From Cryptomeria japonica (taxonomy: Eukaryota > Streptophyta > Pinopsida > Cupressales > Cupressaceae): 64,000 nucleotides of DNA. The DNA is taken from positions 670,060,852 through 670,124,851 of the forward strand of contig NC_081412.1 of NCBI RefSeq assembly GCF_030272615.1, in the 5' to 3' direction. Of this stretch, positions 13,027 to 24,307 are shown piece after piece (position 1 is the stretch's first letter; each line of letters begins with the position of its first letter). The notes below the pieces were generated by a model. The model was not told where the DNA came from. It ran no database searches and saw only the letters and a program-made list of their open reading frames with translations. The position numbers and the translations under genes are program-made.

Positions 13027-14069
13027 CCTAGAAGGACTTAATTTGTAGAGGAATTGACATGGTTTAAGTTATACAACCTTCCATTGGAGTACCAGTCAAA
13101 CACGTGCTTAAAACAAAATGGGGTTGTGCTAAGAAAAACCTTGGAGATTGATATGTGCAACCCTAATTTATGCATGAATCCAAATTGATAGCAATCATGG
13201 AATTTTTGACTCAAATTACAACAAATAGAAGTTCGTTACATGGGATTAAGAGAGATATCCCAAAGTCTTTTTCTTGAAATGCAAATGTCATTCTCACAAT
13301 GAAGGCTCTTGAACTCGATGACCTCGCAGGACCATGACACGATGGATCCCCAAAGATACATGTTGACAAGAACCTTATCAATCCTTGACTCAAGAAGCAC
13401 CCAAGGACAACACAAGGAAGCAAGAATTAGACTCCCATACCTTTTTGAATGTCATATGGCTTAATCTGCATAATCTATGAATTCACTTAAGCTTAGTCCA
13501 CTAAGTAAAGTGCCTATACCCTTGTCCCTTTCCTTGCCCTTGCTTTTGGGTATGGATCTTTCACTAGATCTAGAGATAGATATGTAAATGGAACCAAGCG
13601 AAGGTATACTGCGGGGTCCAGGTAGCATACAGTGATAGGTCCAGATATGTTGCTAGCTCATATGGATACCCTGTGAAACAAAGGGAAATAATGGTGAACA
13701 TGAAGAAATGGGGGAATCAAAATTAGAGAATGTCGATGAGAATGATGAGATGGACATCATTGATCCTAGAAGGATCAATCAATTGATGACCAATCTCATC
13801 AACATTAGTAAAAAAATGTCAGTATCAAAAAATAAATAAGCATAAAAGAGAAGAGAAATCTTTAAATGATGATTAAGCGAACAATCTAATAAGATATAAA
13901 GGAGTCCCCTCCCTTAGAGAGCCATGAAGATCTTAAAATAAAATATTAGGAACTTAAATGCCCCTAACAAACAACACATAGAACTTCAAACATCCAAACT
14001 ACCAAGAGTGGATCTCTATCCACTCCAATAAAAATTTAGAACAAAGCAATAAATTACTTCCAAGATCTC

Positions 14070-14470
14070 TTGGGTGAGAAAAATTTAGTGGACATAATTA
14101 ATAATGATATCCTAGAGAATGTACCAACCATAATTAAAAATGAAGAAAATGAATTATTGTCAGCACTTGTTACTCTCAACAAAGTGAAAAGTGTTCGTTT
14201 TCTCCCGAAATTACAACACTGGTCCTTTGATCTATGTTGGAACTTTGATGTCCTCCCAAAAGTCTGAGCATTCACATATTCAATGCTACACAATAGGCTA
14301 TTAATTGGGGATAGACCAATCAAAATAGGGTTCATTGGGCCTTTCCAATGCCCTTTTTGTGAACTCCACAAAGAAATGATGGATAATTTATTATTACAAT
14401 TCCCCATTGCATTATCATAGGAATGTTGGGATTGGATGCATAAAAGGTTGAGCTTGATTGACATTTATTT
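14070..14470 (+). mobile_element. LINE remnant: 3' end of reverse transcriptase (zf-RVT)
   Basis: The plus strand reads WNFDVLPKV, then across a stop and a frame change into SMLHNRLLIGDRP, a CPFCELHKEMMDNLL zinc-binding segment and ECWDWMHKR. This matches the zf-RVT domain at the end of plant L1-type non-LTR retrotransposon ORF2: Trp near the start, PKV, RL..GDR, CxxC..H then L..CP..... The reverse transcriptase core and endonuclease are absent, consistent with the 5' truncation usual for LINEs, and at least two stops remain. The open stretch at 14574-14852 may be further 3' sequence but has no motif I can name. Confidence 0.6.
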
Positions 14471-15773
14471 GAATTCATAGTTTGTAATCAAAGTAGTGGC
14501 TTCTCCAATCACAATTAGTTGGAAAACAAAGATGTGGTTAAAATGAATTCCTAAAGCAGAGATCTAGCTTTGATTGATCTTCAAGTTTGACATAGATGAG
14601 GAAAGGAAAGTAATCAAGGAAATCAATGGGAATATTCATCTACAACAGACTCACATCCATGGCACAATGCTTTTGGAGATATTCTTATATAATGTGGTGA
14701 GAATTATGGGGGTTGACAAAAGGGTTATTTTTGCAACTAACCACTATGTGGTTTCAAAACTAAGAAAGGAAGTGATCAGTGTCATTTCAACCTTAAGTAT
14801 GGATCCTTATCTTGGAATTTTTAGCAAGTGGAATGGGGAAACTACATTTTGAAGTCTTAACCTCAATAAATCTTATTGTAGCCTTTATACTCTAGAGGAT
14901 ACAGTAAGAGAAATCATTAGATGTAGATGTCAATAAAGATAGTAAATCATCCAATCATCAACACACATAAAGAACAATCATAACACAAGTAAATGGACCA
15001 GCAACAACATCATTAGTGTTTGAGTTGCTCCCTCTAGATGTGAGATTGTTGTAGCTAGCCATTCAACAATTCTATCCTCATCTGCTCTTCTCCATCCATA
15101 TCTACTAATAGGTTGTACTTTGGGCTAGCCAAGGTTATTAGATCCTCCAACTATAATTTTTTTATATATTCTTAATTGTATTTGGCCATTGTACACAAAA
15201 TGACTGACTCCATCTTGTAGGAACAAAGAATCTGAAATATTAAATTTTACAATTGGAGGATCAAATAACATAGACTGGCCAAAAGTATATCCTGCAGGCG
15301 GATATGGATGGAGCAGAGTGGATGAGGATAAAAGTGTTGAATGGTCAACTACAATAAGCCCATATCCAAAGAGAGAAACTCAAATGTTAAATCAAGGAGC
15401 TCTAAGAGATAGTACACACACGTCTAATACATCTGCAAAGACAACACTAATCCTGATAGATGACCAAGTTTCAATGATACAACAGGCCAAGACTAACTAG
15501 GAGAAGAAGCCAAAACAACTAAATACAAGTTAACTAAGACTCCTACCCTAAGCTTTATTTTTTGAGGATCTAGACATCATTTTAAAGGGGGCAACTATGT
15601 TGGAAAGACAAAGGAGCAGGAACAAAGCTAACTCAAGCTACCACATATGGTTTTTGGCATAGAAATATAACTCTAGCCGACTCTAGGAGTGATATCCCAT
15701 CTTGGGAATTGTATATAGCAACAATGGAATTGATATCTGGAATAGAGAATATAGAATATGAGATAGAGAAAAA
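14471..15773. other. Spacer without recognised genes
   Basis: Two short open frames (14574-14852 and 15318-15500, both plus) carry no known motif and have no splice support. Near 15582 a purine run AAAGGGGG followed by TATGTTGGAAAG resembles a polypurine tract beside an LTR start, but no matching partner was found. Confidence 0.3.
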
Positions 15774-16011
15774 TTTCATGCACATAGAATCAAAAGACAA
15801 TTTTTATTTTTTTTCACCATATATATTGAAATCCTCCAATTTCTTCCCGAGCCAGAATAGAAACTCAATTGTGCTACAAGAATTTAATTTTATTTGTAGT
15901 CATATTTATTGAAATGCTTGAAATTGATGTTATAGAACAATTTCATGCACATACAATAAAAAACATATGTTTTTTCACCATATATAATGAAATGCTCAAA
16001 TTTCTTATCAA
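15774..16011. repeat. AT-rich repeat block, copy 2
   Basis: The direct-repeat partner of 12789-13026, about 2,985 bp downstream, sharing long identical runs such as GAATAGAAACTCAATTGTGC. The pair could be duplicated flanks, LTR-like ends of a non-autonomous element, or two members of a dispersed satellite. Confidence 0.85.
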
Positions 16012-16254
16012 ACAATTTCAAAACAGGGAAGATAAGAGTATCAATTGTTGTCAACAATTTTTATTTTTGTCCAGTGAAACTATATTTTATATTAATTCTG
16101 AAAATGTTTGCATTATAAAAGAAAAACTTCCATGGCTAGCCGACTAGACTATTGAAGCCGGTATACATAATAGTCCATACATAACACATTTAAAAACATT
16201 TTTAAAAAAAACATAGTCCTTGCTTCAAAAAAGGCTGTATGTTCCATCTCGCTA

Positions 16255-16965
16255 CTCCATGTGAAAAGTCACCATACCCTCTTCCACATCCATCACTTCC
16301 ATGTTCCTCACTTGATTCATTTTAGTCTCCCTGTTGGAGCCTTCACCGAATTGCAACACACGACCATGCTTAGTTGTTCCTCTATCGACCCCGTCGTTTT
16401 GTGTGTGCAGGAACCATTCATTCCACAAGTGCTCTATATTTCGACCAAGGTTCCCATTTTGCCATCTCCACACTGACTTGCCAGACATCGACCCTCTTAA
16501 GGTATTGCACAATAGCATGCATTCCAGGCTATGCTACACTTCTTCTTGCCTCTTTATCGAATGTGGTGCTCTGAAGCAAGAACAATCGCAAGGGAGGAGT
16601 GAATTCACTCATGTGAATCCATGCTCCGTCCACACTATCAAATTCGTCCATGTCTCATACCAAACCTAATAAACCTTCCATTCCCCCTAGCCATTCCTTC
16701 TTGACACACCTGTTCATGATTTCTCTGACTTTCACAACAATTCGAAGCTCCAAACATCATGCCATAAACATAGGCACTATGTCCAAATTCGTTCTGTACT
16801 TCCGTCCACCATCTAGATACTCAGGGTCAAGGATTAACTTCACCATGGAAAGGAATGTGTTGTCGTCATAGATGAACAGGTTCATCAACCTATCATTGCT
16901 TATTCCTCCCCAAAATACAACCTATGTTTTGCTTGTCTCTAAAGAAAAGTTGGCCTCCATATTTC
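16255..16965 (-). pseudogene. Decayed coding region, family unknown
   Basis: The minus strand reads from MEANFSLETSK (near 16957) through VFWGGISNDRLMNLFIYDD and KLILDPEYLDGGRKY to PGMHAIVQYLKRVDVWQ and KWEPWSKYRALVE (near 16400). One frame is interrupted by about six stops, mostly TGA or TAG. The runs between stops have the residue mix of real protein and show no shift of frame until the end. I do not recognise a family. An open segment in another frame (16252-16518) is probably a shadow. Confidence 0.4.
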
Positions 16966-17230
16966 AATTCAAGATACCTATAATTCCAAAACGGACATAC
17001 GAATCTGTTAGACTAACAACGACATCTATAAATTATTTGAATTTTTATTAACCTATGCGTTAATTTTTTAGTACTTTCTAATAACTAGATTCATCCACCA
17101 CAAGTTCCATGTTATTCTAGAATCTAAGTACTTGTATTCTGCACCATAGTCTGTGGACGTGTTTGTACACTTACACATATCCATGCTATACTACGAAGAC
17201 CTGGGATTCATATGATGCACAGTACGGATT

Positions 17231-17250
17231 GACTAACATGCATGTTAGTC
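17231..17250. repeat. Perfect 20-bp palindrome at element end
   Basis: GACTAACATGCATGTTAGTC equals its own reverse complement. An imperfect version sits at the mirror position, 18916-18935. Confidence 0.9.
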
Positions 17251-17404
17251 GCGTGTTTTACACCGTCAATTTTGTAATAAATGACTGCGAATGACTAACA
17301 CATCGCTATCACGATGTACGAAAGGTCCGTTTTGAAGCTTGAATAGCCACGGGCCTAACACACCGTGTTAAGTGATTTTGCACATTCGCACATGACCTGT
17401 GTTT

Positions 17405-17600
17405 GTGGCTTCTAACCCTAATGCGACCAACCAAAAAACTAACACGACTTGTAACCCTAATCCGAATTCTAGCCCTAGCACGGATAACCCTAACGTGACT
17501 TCTAACCCTAATGCGACTTCTAACCCTAACATGGCTAACCCTAGCACAAAAACCTAATGCGACTTCTAATCGAGGGGCGACTTCTAACCCAATCCCAACA
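17405..17600 (+). repeat. Degenerate TAACCCTAA-type minisatellite
   Basis: About seven units combine CTAACCCTAA with CGACTT or similar (for example ACTTCTAACCCTAATGCG), with spacing near 18-20 bp. The core resembles a telomere-like CCCTAA word but not clean plant CCCTAAA arrays, so I treat it as a local minisatellite. Confidence 0.6.
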
Positions 17601-19082
17601 ACTTCTAATAGTTACAAAGATTTTCTTTGGCCTCGCGAAACAACGAAAGCGTCTAACATAGCGTGTTATGCGCCTTCACTGATTTGCGAACTGTGTGTCC
17701 ACCTTTTTCTATGGCCTTGCGAAACGACGAATTAGACTAACATGACGTGTTATGCGACTTCACTGAATCGCGAACGACCTGGCTTCAAAATGGACCAATT
17801 AACGACTACGTCTATTATAGCTTCAAAACAGATCAGGACTATCTATTATGGCACATAATGCAAAAACCTGTGGTTCAAAAGGGTCGACCGACTACCATCG
17901 CTTGTTAGTTGGGAGTCGCGATGTAAGACTTTTTGGAGCCAACATACACGCATCCCGCGCGATCTCTAACCCTAACGTGACGGTACGCGTCTATTCTGAC
18001 TCCAAAACAGGGAAATTTTCGACATAGGTTCGACATAGGTTGAAGCTATTCAAACTACATATAGAGGCAAATAAGAAACACAAACAAACAATGCAAACCC
18101 TGATCATTTTAAACAAAATCCAAACAAAAACAGGGAAAATACGAGTTATAGAGGCGGACTTCAACATACCTCACGCCCACCATGACACAGAAAACTACAG
18201 TCCCAGAAATCCGCCCTCAACAATGAGCCTTCAACAATCAAGCCTTCAACAATCGGACGTCATTCAACAATGAGCCAGAATATATGCAACTTGCTTCAAC
18301 AAGAGCCCTTCAACAATGAGCCAGAATAGACACAGCTTGGCCCCTTCAACGATAATGTTTTCGTCGCAAATTGGTCTTCTTTTTTCCACGTTAGGTAGAA
18401 AAAAAGGCTCCACGTTTTATGACGAAGGTACTTTTTTTGAAAGCGGCGCCCTCTTTTTCCCGTTGGTATGTCGTCCGAACGCAGTTTCTTAAATCGCCGA
18501 CAATTTTTTTTTAAGCCCGCAGCCTCTTTTTCCCTCCGGTATGCCGTCCGAACGTGGTTTCTTCAGTCGTCGGTGGTTGTTCTTTTTTTTGGCTTTTAAT
18601 GTGCGTGTTATGCACAAAATACCATTGCTAACCACTAAGCGAGCCGCGGCCATCCTTCGACATGTCCACATAATTTCGCGTGGGGCTCGACGATTGAAAC
18701 TGACGAGTCCATGACAACTCCACGTTACATACCGTGTCTGGCTGCTGCGGCAAATTGACATGGTATGCATGTCTTGGACATGTATGTCGATGCATGTTGT
18801 TGGAACGACAGGGTCGCGGCTATTCTGGCTCCAAAACAAACCTTTCGTACAACGTGATAGCGACATGCTAGTCAATCACAACCATTTATTGCAAAATCGA
18901 AGGTGTAAAACGCGCGACTAACACGCATGATAGTCAATCCGTACTGCTGTTTTGAAACTAGAATAGATGCGTTTGTACGACAGGGCCCATTTAGAACCAG
19001 AATAGACGCTTGCTTGGAAAAGGTCTCCATTACAGAATTTACTAAAATCCCGCTAATTTAATTGTGCAGACGGTATAAATGC

Positions 19083-19172
19083 GCTCCAAGCTCTCTCCGT
19101 TGAATTTTTAGTCGCTCCAAGCTGTCTCCGTTGAATTTTTAGTCGCTCCAATCTGTTGCGTTGAATTTTTAG
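19083..19172 (+). repeat. Three tandem copies of a ~32-bp unit
   Basis: GCTCCAAGCTGTCTCCGTTG plus AATTTTTAGTC repeats three times with a few differences, about 400 bp upstream of the receptor gene start. Confidence 0.85.
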
Positions 19173-19330
19173 CTTTCACATTTGGAAATAGGTTGACAAG
19201 TAGGAGATATTTTTTTCTTAGCGTCTCTAATTGTAGATTGCATTCAATCTGGTTGCTTAAATCTCCGTTTAAGCTTAACTGTACGTACATCAGCAATTGC
19301 GTAGACACCTGGCTTCATATCTCTAGTCAG

Positions 19331-19500
19331 GGTTTTCTTTCCTTGGCACTTTCTTGGCAAGGTTACGAAGAGATAACTCATTTATTTATAGCCACATGCG
19401 TCTACCCAGCATTATATCTACCACAGTTAGCATGGTTTTCTTTCCTTGGCACTTTCTTGGCACTTTCTCCCCTGACCCACCAATATAAATAGCCACATGT
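19331..19500 (+). promoter_or_regulatory. Duplicated promoter module of the receptor gene
   Basis: GGTTTTCTTTCCTTGGCACT followed by TTCTTGGCA occurs at 19331 and again at 19434. Each copy is followed by a TATA-like word and GCCACATG: TTTATTTATAGCCACATG near 19380 and AATATAAATAGCCACATG near 19482. The module is therefore repeated with a period of about 103 bp and could give two start regions. A CCAAT word directly precedes the second TATA. Confidence 0.6.
19484..19491 (+). promoter_or_regulatory. TATA box of the TIR-NB-LRR gene
   Basis: TATAAATA about 100 bp upstream of the chosen ATG at 19583, with CCAAT just before it. Spacing leaves room for a short 5' leader. Confidence 0.6.
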
Positions 19501-19582
19501 ACGCGGACGAATAGCCTTCCTTAACCTTTTTCAGTGCAGAAATCCGCTTTGGACGAAGTTATTTAGCTGGTTGAGCGCTGAG

Positions 19583-22500
19583 ATGGCATCGGAACTCTCC
19601 AACACCGCCGCAAGAAAGAGGGAAAATGAAGACAGTAAAGATGTTATCATAGGTACGTAACATCTGCGTTCCTTTTGTTCGCCCTTTTCAGTACCCTTTA
19701 CAACTGTGCTAGATGAAAGTAGATTAAATTTTTCTGGGTTCCAATTAAAGATTGATTTTATATTGAAAAGGGACATTCCCCAGATCCAGGTTTTGAACCT
19801 CCAAATAATCTATTTATATGTCTTTTAGGAAATACATTTAATAGATTTATGTCCCCAGATCTAGGTTTTGAATCACTCTGTTTATGTCTTTGAAGAAATA
19901 TACAGAATAGATTTATGACCCCAGATCTAGCTTTTGAATCCCCATATACTCTGTTTATGTCTTTGAGGAAATATACAGAATAAAATAGAATAAAACAGAG
20001 GAAATATCGTATGATCCTGGGATGTCTTGTAATTACACAGTGCTCAAAGTATATATATATATATATGAAAGCCTTAGGTTACTTGTTTTCACTACCCTTC
20101 TATACGTGCATGCTTATGATGTCGCACCAATTTATTGTGTGAAGAAATAGTAGAAGAATGCCCCGCGATGGATCAGATCGATGCTACTCAATTCGAAAAA
20201 TTGAGCAGCGGAGAATTTTCTGAAGCTCGGCGTTCGACCGGGGAGACTACAATTGAGTCTTCCCAGCTGAACACACCGATTCACAGGTGAGATACATTTT
20301 ATTTGGAAATTGCTCTCTTTCTTTGCCATATGAATCCAACTTTATAACTCACTCATTATATCAATTAACAGTGACCAAGGACAGAAATTTTTGGCTCAAG
20401 ATGTATTTCTCAGTCACAGTGGTAAGCAGAAAAATTTAACAGCACACAACTATATATACGATGTCCTTGGTTGGTTGTCTCGGCTACCCGTTTATAAATG
20501 CATTCTTATGTTTATAATTTATTTTGTGAGAAGAAATACAAGAAGAATGTCCCCCAACTGATCAGATCGACACCACTCAAGTCATGAATTCAAGCAGCCG
20601 AGAATACTGGCGTTCGACTGTGGAGATGATAAATTCTGGCACAATTAAGTCCTCCCAGCCAAACACACCGATTCGCAGGTGAGATAAAATTTCTCAAATT
20701 ATTTGAATCTCTCTCTCTTTCTCCGCCATATGAGTCCAACTTTAAAACTCACTCCATATTTCAATTAACAGTGACCGAGGACTGAAGTTTTCGGCTCAAG
20801 ATGTATTTCTGAGTCACAGTGGTAAGCAGAAGAATTTTATTAGGCAGCTATACAGAGACCTCACAAACCAGGGCGTGTCCTGCTTCTTTGATCAAGATCG
20901 TGAAAGTTTGCCAGTTGGTGAAGATTTCCCCTCTCGTATATTTGAAGCGGCTAAGACATGCAAAGTAGCAGTTTTACTTCTCTCTATGGATTTCCTCGAA
21001 TCAAAATGGCCAATGCAGGAACTGGCTGCTTTCGTGGAAACGAAGAAAAAAACAAATCTTGATCTCAAAATTTTACCCCTGTTCTTCCAGATTTCACCGG
21101 ATGCTCTTAAAAACATTACGGCAGACGATGAAAAGTGGAAACAGTTGGAGAAATCTGAGGTAAACCGAGCCGAATGGCATCAAGCTTTGAGTGCAATACG
21201 GCCAATTAACGGGTTGAATTTTATTGAAGGTGATGATGAAGTGAAGTTTAGAGATGAAATTGTGAAAGGAATCTGGCATTTACTTCCAACACCCCTCACC
21301 AAGGTATCATGTCTCTTGTATGCAAGGACAAGCACGAATGTGCCAGGTAAAAACACCTCACTACCTTGTTTTGCTTTTATGACGCATATATTCAGATGCT
21401 GACGCATATATTCAGATGCTAACGCATATATTATATTTATGGTTTGCAGGAGGTTGAAGATTTCTTCCACACTGTTCATTCCGACAAAAGGAGAATCCGT
21501 ATTGCAGGATTGTATGGAATTCCGGGCCAGGGGAAAACTACACTTGGCAAGGCTTTTTGTAACTTCAAATTGAAGGATTTTGAAGGCAAAGTATGCCATC
21601 TGGAATTTTCCAGAGGCGATTCGTTTCAAAGAATTAAAGTTGCCCTGCAATATCTCACTTTCTGCCATCAGTCGCATCTCCAAGAACTGATAGACCAAGA
21701 TCAGGTGACCAATTTCACATCTTTTAATTTTGTTTACGGGATGTTCTTCCTTTCCATAAGAATATTTTTAAGTATTCTGAATTTTCTAATAAGATGTGTT
21801 AAGTATTCTGCATTTTCAATTGTAAATTACAGGCACAAGTTGAGCTTTATAGAAGAGTGGAGAGCAAAAGGGTATTGTTGGTGCTCGACAATATCACAGT
21901 AGAATATATAGACGAATTGGAGTATTATCTTAAGGCAGAGTTGGGAGAAAACAGCTGGATCCTTTTGAGCGCTCGGAGTGTAGATGTTCTAGTAAAGCAT
22001 TTCAAGATAGATAAGCAGTCATGCATGCGCGTACCAGGGCTCAAAGAGGAAGAGGCCATAGCCATCTTGTTGGAAAGGACATCTGTAGAAGAGTCAACGT
22101 TGGGGACAGAGGACAAAGCCTTTGCTGTCAAGTGTGCTGCAGACAGATGTTTGTTTAAAGAGATCGGTCGTGGAGAAGGAACATTTCATCCGTTAGCTTT
22201 AAAAACTTTTGGTAGCCATCTCTTCACTAAATACGGTCCGCATTTGTCAAAGTGGGTTTGTGAGATAAAAAGCTGGGTAGACCGATGTGGTTATGGTTTG
22301 GATGACTTGTTTGCTGTGCTGGGCAAAGCTTTTGACAACATGTGTCCCGAATATCGCATGATATTCATGCTTCTCACCCTCTATATACCGCCTAATATGT
22401 CTCCCAACAAAGTTACCGAGTGGCTGGCAATAATTCTCAACAAAGATACCCCGTCTATTGAGAAAGCAGTGAGTTTGAATATTTTCTTTCAAGACTTTTT

Positions 22501-24307
22501 AGTTTATGATTTGGGTGTTTTTAATTGAAAAATCGCTGAAGACTTTATTTATACATGGTTTCAGGTTGAGGATCTCTGTAAGAAGGCTTTTATTGAAGAA
22601 TCTATACCTGGAATTCGCATACACGACCTATATTTTGAGTTTGCTCAAAGCAAAGCAAAAGAAATGGGGAGATGGCTGTGGTGGAAGGGTGACCAACATA
22701 GTACACGTGGGTTAATATCAGAAGAAAATGCGGGGTTTGATTTGGTTAAGTTGGAGCAGTGCATGTATCTAAGATCGTTCCAGATCGCCCATCATGACCT
22801 TCAAAATTTGTTGGTGCTTCAGCTTGTAGGTGTGCAGAAAATGAACAAACTTGCTTTGGGTGGGATGGGCCGTCTCAGAAGTATTACATTACATAATTGC
22901 AAAGATCTGGTAGTCCTTGAAGGTATGGTAAAATTGCAACAGTTGGCGTGGCTTCAGATAAGTGAAGTAAATCCAATGTTTAAACTTCCTAAGCTAAGCA
23001 GCCTCAAAGGTTTACGATATCTTGAGATCAATTTAGCAGGCAGCCAGGTGATCAATAAGCTGGGAGATCTTACCGATTGTGCTTTTCTGAGAGAGATTAA
23101 TGTTTATTGTCGATCCCTCTTGGAGTTCCCAAGGTTGAAAGGTTTGCGGTATCTGGAGAAAGTGGAATTTAGAGTGTGTGATAAAGTGAAGGGGCCCCTC
23201 GACTGTACAGAATGCGTGGAGCTTCAAAGTAATCTCAGCAGCCGCTTCTGGGTTTTGCCACCGGGTATCTGTAGACATAATAAACTATCCAAAACTGTAT
23301 TGTGGGATCGTGATGCAGTGAAGGGATGTCCAGATATAGATGTGCCGAGTGCTTTAGAGGCATGTTTAGATACAGATGTCCAGATAGAGTCGTTGAATGC
23401 ATCAAACGTTGCTACAGCGCTCAAAAGTTTAGTGTCTTTCGACGGACTGAAAGATCTTCAATTATGGAATTTCAGGATTTTAAAGGAGCTTCCGAGTTTC
23501 AGACTCTTTTCAAATTTGATTGTGCTCAAAGTTGGCAAGTGTGGTATAAGGGAGCCCCCGGATCTAACATGTTGTGTCTTGTTGGAGGATGTTTGGTTTT
23601 CCACACTAGAAAATTTACAAAGCTTTCCCGACTTCTCACTACTGAGGAAGTTAAAGAAGTTAAGATTATATAATTGCTGCAGGGTTGAAGATTCTCCTGA
23701 TCTTAGTGGTTGCTATGAATTACAGGTATTCCATCTAGTCTATAACGACAATATTAAAGGACTTCCCAACATGGGCGAGTCCTCGCAATTAGAGGAAATC
23801 AAATTGAGTTGGTATTCTTGTAATGAGGATATTCAATCCTCTGTGGAGCGCCCTGGAGAAGAAACCTTCTCAAATTTAAGTGATGTAAGCGCGCCAGACA
23901 CATTGAAAGAGTGGGAGTGGCTAGAGGGCAAGACCATTATGGGAATAAGGTATGTCCGTGGAGGGAAGATGTATTATTCTATCACGGCTCCCTATGAATC
24001 GCACGACCGAACCCAGTTTTTGGGAAAAGTAACGGTAGATGAAAGGTCAAGGTTTCAACCCGCGGCATGTGTGATTGCATATTTTTTTTTGGCGTTAGTC
24101 ATAGGTTTGAGTTTATCAGTTCGGTATTTAATGCTGGCTTTTACGGTGAGAGCAACTACTACGGTGAGAGCAATTAATATAATATATTTTGTGGGATGTG
24201 CATGGTCGTCTCTCAGTATGTGGTTCGCAATTAGGGATTCACTTAAAGTAGCAGCTGCACGGTTTCTCGTGCAACGGAGAGTTGATAGGCGAGGGGTTTT
24301 TCCGTGA
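19583..24307 (+). CDS. TIR-NB-LRR immune receptor with C-terminal membrane segments
   Basis: Intracellular-type plant immune receptor. Exons fitting GT-AG rules and phase: 19583-19652, 20543-20678 (or its twin 20154-20286), 20772-21303, 21450-21704, 21833-22468 and 22565-24307, giving about 1,123 residues. The TIR starts QDVFLSHSG (residue ~79). The Glu that TIR NAD-cleaving enzymes use appears kept in SKWPMQEL (E152). NB-ARC motifs are P-loop GIPGQGKTTL (~269-278), kinase-2 LLVLDN (~346-351), SWILLSARS in place of the usual RNBS-B, HPLAL in place of GLPL, and IRIHDL for MHD. About 450 residues of irregular leucine-rich repeats follow. Two hydrophobic segments (~1043-1071 and 1079-1099) close the protein, which is unusual for this class. 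The ATG is the first after the TATA box. No stop or frame break is seen in the chosen exons. Exon limits are predictions; expression is unproven. Confidence 0.88.
20045..20835 (+). repeat. Tandem duplication of the exon block before the TIR
   Basis: About 390 bp (20045-20430) is repeated at 20447-20835. Each copy holds a small exon (EECP..DQID..TQ), an intron ending TCAATTAACAG, and the start of the TIR exon (FLSHSG, then GGTAAGCAG). In the upstream copy the TIR stops there, but GTAAGC can serve as a donor, giving a 50-nt exon 20372-20421. Exon 2a is 133 nt and 2b is 136 nt, with the same entry and exit phases. Exon 1 can therefore join 2a or 2b, and 2a, 3a and 2b can also all be included, without losing frame. 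Confidence 0.8.
21379..21435 (+). repeat. 20-bp tandem repeat inside a receptor intron
   Basis: GACGCATATATTCAGATGCT occurs about two and a half times in the intron between the TIR and NB-ARC exons. Confidence 0.85.

Larger units (their letters stand above)
12205..14069. other. AT-rich spacer with microsatellite and repeats
   Basis: Apart from the repeats listed separately, I see only short chance ORFs and no splice-supported exon. The part from about 13740 to 14069 may be older LINE sequence upstream of the remnant that follows. Confidence 0.35.
17220..18946. mobile_element. CpG-rich block bounded by inverted repeats
   Basis: Sequence 17220-17365 is repeated in inverted orientation at about 18810-18946. 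The ends are CAGTACGGATTGACTA and its near complement TAGTCAATCCGTACTG, and the arms share GTTTTACACC, AATAAATG, GTACGAAAGG and a GTTTTGAAG/GTTTTGGAG segment. The similarity stops sharply at both outer edges. The interior has no gene but many CpG sites, degenerate TAACCCTAA units and repeated phrases such as TCTATTCTGGCTCCAAAACA. Arms, clean outer edges and no coding suggest a non-autonomous DNA transposon of about 1.73 kb. I found no clear target-site duplication, so it could also be a simple inverted duplication. Confidence 0.55.

Noticed and set aside
14054-14464. A 136-codon minus-strand open frame
   Set aside because: Antisense of the LINE zf-RVT segment, which has the recognisable motifs.
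17405-17600. Interstitial telomere
   Set aside because: Units are TAACCCTAA mixed with CGACTT at 18-20 bp spacing, not CCCTAAA arrays.
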